This document shows, piece by piece, positions 26,240 to 33,342 of a DNA stretch of 64,000 nt. The position numbers were made by a program, and so were the translations under genes. Where the stretch lies: positions 1,054,001 through 1,118,000 of the forward strand of contig NZ_JBHTJI010000001.1 in the NCBI RefSeq assembly GCF_042675665.1, read 5' to 3'. The notes beneath the pieces were generated by a model. It was not told where the DNA came from, searched no databases, and was given only the letters and a program-made list of their open reading frames with translations. Positions within the stretch are counted from its first letter, which is position 1; every line of letters begins with the position of its first letter. The stretch is from Mariniflexile jejuense. Its GTDB lineage: Bacteria; Bacteroidota; Bacteroidia; Flavobacteriales; Flavobacteriaceae.

Positions 26240-27265
26240 TTAAGACATTTCTCCGCGTAGTGATGTTTCAAAGTTTCTTTTGAATTCTTTTTCTTGAATG
26301 TTTTGCCCCAACAAATACATTAATTTACATATTGCAGCTTCTGTTGTTAGGTCTTTACCTGAAACAACACCTATGATTTTCAATTGATTACTAGTTTCAT
26401 AATGCCCCATCATTACACTTCCACTAATGCATTGCGTAATGTTAATTACTTGTACACCTCTAGTAATTGTTTGCTTTATTAAGTTCAAAAACCACGCTTC
26501 AGTGGTGCAATTTCCTGCACCATATGTCTCTAAAATTACAGCTTTTAAGGTTGTATTTGTTAAAACATTTGTTAAAAATGATTCTGAGATCCCAGGAAAT
26601 AGCTTAATAAGCGCAATATTAGTATCTAAATGTTTATGAACTATTAATGATTTTTCTAAATCTGGCTTAAACAAATAATCATTATTAACTTTTAAATGCA
26701 CACCAGATTCTGCCAATTCGGGGTAATTTAATGATGCAAATGCTTTAAAATTTTCTGCATTTAATTTAGTTGTTCTATTGGCGCGATACAATTTATACTC
26801 AAAATACAAGCAAACTTCTTTAATAATAGGCTTCTCGTTTTCTTGTAAAGATGCCATTTGAATGGAAGTAATTAAATTTTCTTTTGCGTCGGTTCTTAAA
26901 TCGCCAATTGGTAATTGCGATCCTGTAAAAACCACAGGTTTTGCTAAATTTTCTAACATAAAACTTAATGCAGAAGCAGTATAACTCATGGTATCACTTC
27001 CATGAAGCACTACAAAACCATCAAATGTATTGTAATTAGATTCTATTATTTCGGCAATTTGCACCCAATACTCAGGATTCATGTTACTAGAATCGATAGG
27101 TTCATCAAAAGAAACTGTTTCAATGGTACATTCTAAAAGCTGCAATTCGGGTATTTTATCTAAAAGTGTTTTAAAATCAAAGGCTTTTAATACGCCTGTT
27201 TTAAAATCTTTTATCATACCAATAGTTCCGCCAGTATATATTAGTAAAATGTTAGGTTTAACCAT
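26240..27265 (-). CDS. L-asparaginase, type I
   Basis: 341 residues, the length of type I enzymes. Hydrolyses asparagine to aspartate and ammonia. Marks: IYTGGTIG (nucleophile T14) and LHGSDTMSYTA (H88 to T92, with the second Thr-Asp pair). No signal peptide, so cytoplasmic. It lies upstream of tatD on the same strand with a 24-base gap between them. Confidence 0.93.
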   Translation of the reverse strand: MVKPNILLIYTGGTIGMIKDFKTGVLKAFDFKTLLDKIPELQLLECTIETVSFDEPIDSSNMNPEYWVQIAEIIESNYNTFDGFVVLHGSDTMSYTASALSFMLENLAKPVVFTGSQLPIGDLRTDAKENLITSIQMASLQENEKPIIKEVCLYFEYKLYRANRTTKLNAENFKAFASLNYPELAESGVHLKVNNDYLFKPDLEKSLIVHKHLDTNIALIKLFPGISESFLTNVLTNTTLKAVILETYGAGNCTTEAWFLNLIKQTITRGVQVINITQCISGSVMMGHYETSNQLKIIGVVSGKDLTTEAAICKLMYLLGQNIQEKEFKRNFETSLRGEMS

Positions 27266-27289
27266 TTAATTAAAATTTTAATTTGCTTT

Positions 27290-28057
27290 TTATATACCAA
27301 AAACTTCTTTTGAATTTTGAGTTGTTATACTTGCAATATCTTCTAAAGATACATTATATATATGTGATAGTTTTTCCAATACCTTTATTATATATACACT
27401 TTCATTACGTTTTCCTCGGTAGGGTGTTGGTGCTAAGTAAGGTGCATCGGTTTCTAAAACAATATGTTTTAAATTTATTTGATTTAAAAACTGATCAATT
27501 TTTCCATTTTTGAAGGTAGCAACACCGCCAATTCCTAACTTCATATTATAAGATATGGCTTGGTGTGCTTGCTCTAAGTTTCCTGTGAAACAATGAAAAA
27601 TTCCAAATAAATCATCATCTTTTTCAGTTTCTAAAACTTCAAATATTTCATCAAAAGCTTCCCTGCAATGAATAACTATTGGTAGTTTGTACTTTTTAGC
27701 TAGTTGAATTTGATACTTAAAAGCTGCTTGTTGAATATTCAAAGTACTTTTATCCCAATACAAATCGATACCTATTTCACCAATCGCATAAAATTTTCGT
27801 TTTGCGAGCATCTCTTCAACATGATGTATTTCTTCTTTATAATTTTCTTTTACATGTGTTGGATGTAAACCCATCATTAAAAATATGTTTTGAGGAAAAT
27901 CTTTTTCTAATTGAAGCATTGACTCTGTATACGATGAATCGATGGCTGGTATAAAAAATCTAGAAACACCTTGGTTGATGGCTCTATTAATCATTTCATG
28001 CCTATCTTCATCAAAAGCTTCACTATATAAATGGGTGTGAGTATCTGTAATTATCAT
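27290..28057 (-). CDS. TatD family metal-dependent deoxyribonuclease
   Basis: 255-residue TIM-barrel hydrolase. Metal ligands: TDTHTH (H7, H9), GEIGIDLYWD, VIHCREA, FHCFTGN and ETDAPYLAP. Members are 3'-5' exonucleases or D-aminoacyl-tRNA-linked hydrolases. All motifs are intact. It is upstream of the asparaginase gene and probably in one operon with it. Confidence 0.93.
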   Translation of the reverse strand: MIITDTHTHLYSEAFDEDRHEMINRAINQGVSRFFIPAIDSSYTESMLQLEKDFPQNIFLMMGLHPTHVKENYKEEIHHVEEMLAKRKFYAIGEIGIDLYWDKSTLNIQQAAFKYQIQLAKKYKLPIVIHCREAFDEIFEVLETEKDDDLFGIFHCFTGNLEQAHQAISYNMKLGIGGVATFKNGKIDQFLNQINLKHIVLETDAPYLAPTPYRGKRNESVYIIKVLEKLSHIYNVSLEDIASITTQNSKEVFGI

Positions 28058-28070
28058 GAGGTAAAAATAA

Positions 28071-28099
28071 AAAAGTCACCACTAATAATGGTGACTTTT
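28071..28099 (-). terminator. Terminator after the sigma/anti-sigma pair
   Basis: AAAAGTCACCA (28071-28081) and TGGTGACTTTT (28089-28099) form a perfect 11-bp stem with a 7-base loop, and the minus strand continues with a T-rich tract. It ends the leftward sigma-factor transcript before tatD. Confidence 0.8.
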
Positions 28100-28125
28100 A
28101 AAGGCTAATTTAGAATTGAAGTGTT

Positions 28126-28860
28126 TCAGTGTAATTTCTTAATTAGTTTTTGTGCTGCTTTATAATCTTCTGCATCTTCTGGAATGGTTTTTAAAATTTC
28201 TAAACAGGCAGCTTCTTTTTTCTGTTTTAATTTACTTAATGCCAAATACCATGTTGCTTTGTTTTTATATACCGAATTACCTTCTTTCAACCCTTTTAGC
28301 AACCAATCTGCTAAGGCAAAATTGTTTAATTCAATATTTGTTACACCTCTATAAAATTGTAATTCGGTGTTTTGTTCATCAGTTAATAATAGTTCTTTAA
28401 AGGCAACTTCCGCTTTTGCGAAATCTTTTTTATTAAAGGCATTTTCTGCAGTTTTTAATAGCCCATCTTGAGTACCTCTTACTGTTAAACTAATGCTTTC
28501 ATAATTTGCATAATCGCTATAAACAGGATTAGACAACTTATTAAACATTGTTATACCTATTAATAATATAACACTAGCCGCCATAGCGTATTGCCAAGGT
28601 TTGAAACTGATACTTTTTTTAGGTGTATCTTGCTTTTCAAAATAGCTTTTTGAAATATTTTTTAAATTATTTTGAAATGCTGTTGAAGTGGCTTCATTTT
28701 TAAATTTATGCTCTAAAAATGATGATAATTCTTTATAGGTATTAAAACTTTCGTTGAAACTTGAATCGGTTTTGAGTCGTGTTTCAAAAGCATTTTTTTC
28801 GGCTTCAGAAAGTGCTTCTAAAAGGTAGTTTTCAAATAATATATAATCTTGCTCTTCCAT
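28126..28860 (-). CDS. Membrane anti-sigma-like protein with C-terminal TPR region
   Basis: 244 residues. A cytoplasmic N terminus (about 1-90, with LFENYLLEALSEAEKNAFE like the N-terminal helix of Bacteroidota anti-sigma proteins) precedes one membrane helix (about 91-107). A C-terminal part with helical repeats follows (AFNKKDFAKAEVAFKELLL, and ATWYLALSKLKQKKEAACLEIL), which should be outside the inner membrane. It has no zinc-binding His/Cys set, so it is not a ZAS-type anti-sigma. Its start is 5 bases after the ECF sigma stop, so the two are co-transcribed. The anti-sigma role is inferred from topology and position. Confidence 0.65.
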   Translation of the reverse strand: MEEQDYILFENYLLEALSEAEKNAFETRLKTDSSFNESFNTYKELSSFLEHKFKNEATSTAFQNNLKNISKSYFEKQDTPKKSISFKPWQYAMAASVILLIGITMFNKLSNPVYSDYANYESISLTVRGTQDGLLKTAENAFNKKDFAKAEVAFKELLLTDEQNTELQFYRGVTNIELNNFALADWLLKGLKEGNSVYKNKATWYLALSKLKQKKEAACLEILKTIPEDAEDYKAAQKLIKKLH

Positions 28861-28865
28861 AATGG

Positions 28866-29447
28866 TTAATTATTAAGTAGGTTAAACTTTGGTGATGCTT
28901 GAACCAGCTCTGTTAATTTACCAATACATAACGATTTCTTTTTTCGGGCATAAGCGTATGTTACACCTAAACTTTCAGCAACTTCTTCCATCGATTTTAT
29001 TTTGAAGGTTGCCGTTAACAAATCTTTACAAGCGGTTCCTAGTTTATTGAACATTTCTGTAAATAAGGCTTGTTTTTCGCCAAATACATCGGTTTCAAAA
29101 GCTAGGTCTTGAGCGTCGTCACCTTTATATAAAACTTCCTCTTTAATTGTTACCTCTTTATTGGATGTTTTTTTTAGCACATTTAACCATTTGCGTTTAC
29201 ACAGTAAAAAGAAATAGGCATCAAACGGGCAGGTTAGTTCCAATTTTTTTTCACTTGCCTGATTATATATAGTTATTAAAGTGTCTTGTATAATATCTTG
29301 CGCTTGGTCACTATCTCCGCTATTCTGCTTAATATAATTAATAACCTTTGGCGCAAATTTATCATAAATAGCTTCTATAATAAAGGAGTTGTTTTGCAGC
29401 AATCCGTCAATGTATTTCTGGTCTTCGTGTAATTTTTTTTCGCTCAT
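28866..29447 (-). CDS. ECF-type RNA polymerase sigma factor
   Basis: 193 residues. Sigma-2: EAIYDKFAPKVINYIKQNSGD with DQAQDIIQDTLITIYNQ, then a -10 reader region around CPFDAYFFLLCKRKWLNVL. Sigma-4: LGTACKDLLTATFKIKSMEEVAESLGVTYAYARKKKS, containing a helix-turn-helix. It is followed at once by the anti-sigma-like gene. I infer that it drives the three promoters at 29493, 30048 and 31186, which share one element not seen elsewhere in the window. Its own promoter is not clear. Confidence 0.9.
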   Translation of the reverse strand: MSEKKLHEDQKYIDGLLQNNSFIIEAIYDKFAPKVINYIKQNSGDSDQAQDIIQDTLITIYNQASEKKLELTCPFDAYFFLLCKRKWLNVLKKTSNKEVTIKEEVLYKGDDAQDLAFETDVFGEKQALFTEMFNKLGTACKDLLTATFKIKSMEEVAESLGVTYAYARKKKSLCIGKLTELVQASPKFNLLNN

Positions 29448-29492
29448 TAACCCTTGTATTTACTGCTAATTTAAAAAAAGTTTAAAATAAAT

Positions 29493-29523
29493 GGGTAACA
29501 AAATTTAAATGGTTTTTATATAA
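29493..29523 (+). promoter_or_regulatory. Putative ECF promoter 1 (GGGTAAC-N18-ATATAA)
   Basis: GGGTAAC at 29493-29499, 18 bases, ATATAA at 29518-29523, 61 bases before the start of the exported 145-residue protein. It shares the flanking AATGGGTAACAAAA with promoter 3. It differs from the housekeeping TTTG/TAnnTTTG form and has the AAC of ECF -35 elements. Confidence 0.6.
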
Positions 29524-29584
29524 GGGTGTAACAACAAAAATTACAAATCAAAAAAAATTAATTAATCCATAAAAATTAGAAATC

Positions 29585-30022
29585 ATGAAAAAATCAATTT
29601 TAATTATCGCAACAGTAGCTTTTTCAATATTAAATACAAATGCTACAAATGAAAACAAAACCCTTAACACAACAACAAACCTTGAAACACTTACAAAAGA
29701 CAACATTGCCCAAGTTTTTGAGTGGAAAGTTGAAACAACAAAAAGTACTTATTCTGGAACGTCTCTTAGTTTAGAAAGTGCCCAAGAAATGATAAAACTT
29801 TCAAGTACTGGCGAAGTTGTAACAGGAACAGAAATTACAAGCTACTTAGTATTAAGAAGCGAGTTAAACACTAAAAGAAATTATTTCTGGGAAGTTGAAA
29901 CCGCAACAGGCTCTGCAAAAGGTTATGCTTCTTCTGAAGATTATGCTAATAAAATGATTGCTTTAGTTTCATCTGGCGATGCTATTGTATCTAAAATAAT
30001 CATTAGTCAACCTCAACAATAA
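29585..30022 (+). CDS. Small exported protein of unknown function
   Basis: 145 residues with a signal peptide (about residues 1-20). The mature part seems to hold two related modules: residues near FEWKVETTKSTYSGTSLSLESAQEMIKLSSTGEVVT and, later, YFWEVETATGSAKGYASSEDYANKMIALVSSGDAIV. This looks like an internal duplication of about 45 residues. I recognise no domain. It sits behind putative ECF promoter 1 and divergent from the sigma factor, so it is a likely target of that factor. Confidence 0.7.
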   Translation: MKKSILIIATVAFSILNTNATNENKTLNTTTNLETLTKDNIAQVFEWKVETTKSTYSGTSLSLESAQEMIKLSSTGEVVTGTEITSYLVLRSELNTKRNYFWEVETATGSAKGYASSEDYANKMIALVSSGDAIVSKIIISQPQQ

Positions 30023-30042
30023 AAAAATAAAAAAAATTACCA

Positions 30043-30072
30043 AAACAGGGTAACAAACCAGTTGCCCTGTTT
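30043..30072 (+). terminator. 12-bp hairpin overlapping ECF promoter 2
   Basis: AAACAGGGTAAC (30043-30054) pairs with GTTGCCCTGTTT (30061-30072), with one G-T wobble and a 6-base loop. It could end the previous transcript. The GGGTAAC promoter element lies in its left arm, so the same bases appear to serve both functions. Confidence 0.5.
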
Positions 30073-30078
30073 ATATAA
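30048..30078 (+). promoter_or_regulatory. Putative ECF promoter 2 (GGGTAAC-N18-ATATAA)
   Basis: GGGTAAC at 30048-30054, 18 bases, ATATAA at 30073-30078, 31 bases before the lipoprotein start. Same element and spacing as promoters 1 and 3. Confidence 0.6.
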
Positions 30079-30109
30079 CAATGAATAACAATTTAAAACC
30101 CAATGTATC

Positions 30110-31084
30110 ATGAAAAATTTAAAACACATTTTAGGAACACTTTTAGTAACAGCTTTAGTATTTACAAGCTGTACAAAAAATGACAACGACGATTTACTTA
30201 TTCCTGCAACTGCAGAAGAATTTAACAATTTAAAAGAAGAAGCTTTAGAAGAAATAACTCAAAATTTTCAGTTTAATGCAGAAGATGGCTCTACAACATT
30301 CACCTCAGAAAACGGTGTAGAAATAACCATTAATGGCAACTGTTTAACTAAAAACGGAAATACTGTTACTGGTGCTGTAAATTTAGAATTTATTGAATTG
30401 TTTGACAAAGGAAACATGCTTACCACAAACAAACCAACTATGGGCATTATGCCAAACGGTGATAAAGCCTTATTAATTTCAGGAGGCGAATTTTTTGTAG
30501 AAGCTACTCAAAATGGTGTTGCTTTAGATACCAATTGTGGCTTTCAACTTATCATTCCAGCAGCCTTAACAGGTGGCGCAGATAATAATATGATTCTTTG
30601 GAATGGTATTATTGACGATGATGGCAATTTAGCATGGGCAGAAAACAAACGCGATGGTGCTAACGGACAAGGTGGTGTTTTCGCAGAAGGAAACAGTTAC
30701 TATGCCTTTTTAAATAGCTTTGGATGGAGTAACGTTGATAGATTTTACAGCGACCCAAGACCAAAAACAACTATTCTTGTTGATGTTCCAACAGGTTATG
30801 ATAATACCAACTCTGCCGTTTATCTATCTTATGATGGTGAAGATACCGGATTAGCAAATTTAGACACTTATGATCCTGTAACAGGTTTATTTAGCGAACA
30901 CTATGGTCAAATTCCAATAGGTTTAGAATGCCATGTTATTTTTGTAACTGAAGAAAATGACAACTGGAAATACGCTATAAAAGCAGTAACTATTGTTGCA
31001 AACGGTGTAATAACAATTACCGAAAGCGAAACAGCAGTGGTTACCGAAGCTCAACTTACAACCATAATAAACAATTTACCTTAA
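30110..31084 (+). CDS. Predicted lipoprotein of unknown function
   Basis: 324 residues. Lipoprotein signal MKNLKHILGTLLVTALVFTSC with lipidated C21 and an acidic +2 region (TKNDNDD). The mature part is beta-rich. TTFTSENGVEITINGNCL near residue 65 resembles the start of Bacteroidota surface proteins with an Ig-like or carboxypeptidase-like fold, but I cannot name the domain. It has its own ECF-type promoter and terminator, so it is probably a single-gene unit in the sigma-factor regulon. Confidence 0.75.
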   Translation: MKNLKHILGTLLVTALVFTSCTKNDNDDLLIPATAEEFNNLKEEALEEITQNFQFNAEDGSTTFTSENGVEITINGNCLTKNGNTVTGAVNLEFIELFDKGNMLTTNKPTMGIMPNGDKALLISGGEFFVEATQNGVALDTNCGFQLIIPAALTGGADNNMILWNGIIDDDGNLAWAENKRDGANGQGGVFAEGNSYYAFLNSFGWSNVDRFYSDPRPKTTILVDVPTGYDNTNSAVYLSYDGEDTGLANLDTYDPVTGLFSEHYGQIPIGLECHVIFVTEENDNWKYAIKAVTIVANGVITITESETAVVTEAQLTTIINNLP

Positions 31085-31145
31085 ACAATCTACATATTTA
31101 TTTCCTACTAATGTTTGGTTAGCTCAATTCTTTAACCTACTTATT

Positions 31146-31176
31146 AAAAACCAGAAGCGCAAGTTTCTGGTTTTTT
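31146..31176 (+). terminator. Intrinsic terminator after the lipoprotein gene
   Basis: AAAAACCAGAA (31146-31156) pairs with TTCTGGTTTTT (31165-31175) and leads into a T-run. Putative ECF promoter 3 begins 10 bases later. Confidence 0.8.
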
Positions 31177-31185
31177 CATTTTAAT

Positions 31186-31216
31186 GGGTAACAAAAACAA
31201 CATAAAATTGATATAA
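31186..31216 (+). promoter_or_regulatory. Putative ECF promoter 3 (GGGTAAC-N18-ATATAA)
   Basis: GGGTAAC at 31186-31192, 18 bases, ATATAA at 31211-31216. The first gene downstream that I trust starts at 31372, giving a leader of about 150 bases. It would drive the PKD-CHAT-retropepsin series. Confidence 0.6.
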
Positions 31217-31371
31217 TAGTATGAGAAGAAATGCCATTATAGTAATTCTAATAGTTTATGTCCTATTTATTTTATGGGCAAACTTGGTTATGATTGCATC
31301 TCATTTTTTAATGTTATAAAATAAGTAAGCACTTTTTGTATATTTATAAACAACTAAACCAAACATGTATA

Positions 31372-33324
31372 ATGAAAAAATACATCATCATATTCTTATT
31401 CTTTGCATGTACGCTATCCACTTCAGCCCAAAAACTGATTAACGATACCATTACCAGAACCGCAACAATAAAAACAACCGTTACAGGAAACGCCGTTTTA
31501 TTTACGCCTGAAACACCTGCTTTACTTCAAATAGCTGGTGCACCAAAAGCGTTTTATACCCATTTCTGGGAATTTGGCGATGGCAATTATAGTACAGAAC
31601 CAGCACCAAAACACATTTATAAAAAAACAGGTGACTACGAAGTAAAACTTTGGGCAACTAACAATTATGACAACGGAAAACCGCCAACCACCAGACCTAA
31701 AAAAATTGCTATTAGCAACATTTCTGAAACACCAAATGATGTAGCTTCTATGGATGAAGATTTTATTTTAAAGCGAAATAGAGAACCTGTTCCAGATGAA
31801 GAAATGGTATTAGTTGTAAGTTACAAAAACCCAAAAGAGTATGTTACCAACGGGAAACTTTACTTGTTTTATAATGAACACCAATACAAAGCTAATAATT
31901 TTGAAATTTTAGAAACCCGAACCTATCATAATGAAAAAAACATAGATACGGAAGGTTTTGCCTTTACCCGAAATATTGATGATGATGGTACGTATTTAGC
32001 AACTTCCAATACCAATTTTATCGAAACCAAAACAGTATTACAAGATTCTACCGAAAAAACCAATCTGCCTTTAACCATTGCAAACTCGAAAGCATATTAT
32101 AAAAACTGGAAACTTTTAGAATTTAATAATTTACAACCAAAAGAAGAACGCAACATTTTTTTCAGTTTAAAAACAACACCTGAAATGCTTAAAGACACCA
32201 GCGCCATCATTTCGGTTCGTGGTATTTATGTGCCTGATGCTAATTACGACAACCATAAAGTAAAAGATATGGAAATGGAAATTGTTACCTCGCACGATCC
32301 AAATAAAATGTCATCAAACGGCACATTTATGAATTACCGTTTGGTGCGTTTTAAAACCTTGAAATACAAAATTAAGTTTCAAAACAATGGTGAAGGTCCT
32401 GCACGAACTATTAGGTTGGAAACTGATATTCCGGATATGTTGGATAAATCGACCTTAAAGGTTCTAGATATGTATCCTAAATGCGATATTTGCCCCAAAA
32501 AAGACGTTTTATACAGCTGTTTAGATACCACGTTTACAAAAACTCAGGCAATTTTCACTTTTAAAAATATTTACCTTCCCGGAAGTGAGCAAAAAAACGT
32601 GAAGGAATACGATTCTACTAAAGGTTTCGTAAAATACAGTATTAAATTTGCTAAAGATTTTCATAAACAAAAAACAAAAAGTAGAACTGCTATCATATTC
32701 GATAAAAACGACCCTATCATTACCAACTATTCCACCACGCGCTTTTTGCCAGGTATTTCTATTGGCGCAAAAGTTGGTGTTAATTCGTTTTCAGATTTAA
32801 ATAACTCTGAAAGTTACTTTTTTGGCGCAACGCTTTCACCTTACAAATCATATCGTTTGTATTGGCAAGTGGAATTGATGAATAATTTTCATAACTACAA
32901 TGCAAACACAAATGTTTCTGAAGGTTTTGTTCAAGATGCACAAGGACTTCGGTTCTTTCAGCGTACCACAAGTAGTAATTCTTTTAAAAATATAGATTGG
33001 GATGTACCTGTTTTATTGCGTTATAACCTGAATAATTACATTGGTTTAGGTGCAGGTTTACAAAACACCATATCGATTAGTGAAAAACAAGAACAATCTG
33101 TTTTAATTGAACAATTTGAAGGTGACACATCGCAAGGTCCAGTAATAAGCTCAAAAGAAGAAACCACAAGTACAACCAATTCGTTTACCAATTTAAGAAC
33201 AGGTTTGTTGTTTGAAGCTACTGCAGGTTTTGCTAGAATTGGTCCAAGTTTAGGCGCACGCTATATTTTGAATTTTGAAAAAAACTTTAATTATTGGCAA
33301 TTTTACGCCATTTGGAAATTCTAA
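31372..33324 (+). CDS. Exported PKD-domain protein with C-terminal barrel
   Basis: I start it at ATG 31372, which opens a clean signal peptide (MKKYIIIFLFFACTLSTSAQ); the TTG 36 bases upstream would bury it. This gives 650 residues. A PKD domain (about 40-110) shows the core HFWEFGDGNYSTEPAPKHIY. A beta-rich middle part with SHDPNKMSS and LKYKIKFQNNGEGPARTIRLE (about 290-460) resembles the DUF11/DUF7619-like repeats of Bacteroidota surface proteins. The last 170 residues look like an outer-membrane barrel ending in FYAIWKF. It may display or anchor something at the outer membrane. The CHAT gene begins 19 bases later. Confidence 0.75.
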   Translation: MKKYIIIFLFFACTLSTSAQKLINDTITRTATIKTTVTGNAVLFTPETPALLQIAGAPKAFYTHFWEFGDGNYSTEPAPKHIYKKTGDYEVKLWATNNYDNGKPPTTRPKKIAISNISETPNDVASMDEDFILKRNREPVPDEEMVLVVSYKNPKEYVTNGKLYLFYNEHQYKANNFEILETRTYHNEKNIDTEGFAFTRNIDDDGTYLATSNTNFIETKTVLQDSTEKTNLPLTIANSKAYYKNWKLLEFNNLQPKEERNIFFSLKTTPEMLKDTSAIISVRGIYVPDANYDNHKVKDMEMEIVTSHDPNKMSSNGTFMNYRLVRFKTLKYKIKFQNNGEGPARTIRLETDIPDMLDKSTLKVLDMYPKCDICPKKDVLYSCLDTTFTKTQAIFTFKNIYLPGSEQKNVKEYDSTKGFVKYSIKFAKDFHKQKTKSRTAIIFDKNDPIITNYSTTRFLPGISIGAKVGVNSFSDLNNSESYFFGATLSPYKSYRLYWQVELMNNFHNYNANTNVSEGFVQDAQGLRFFQRTTSSNSFKNIDWDVPVLLRYNLNNYIGLGAGLQNTISISEKQEQSVLIEQFEGDTSQGPVISSKEETTSTTNSFTNLRTGLLFEATAGFARIGPSLGARYILNFEKNFNYWQFYAIWKF

Positions 33325-33342
33325 GAATAGCTGCTTACTCTT

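Noticed and set aside
31221..31319. A 32-residue hydrophobic open frame (MRRNAIIVILIVY...)
   Set aside because: Its ATG lies 5 bases after the putative -10 of ECF promoter 3, so it would be at or before the transcript start. Possible only as a leaderless gene; left out.
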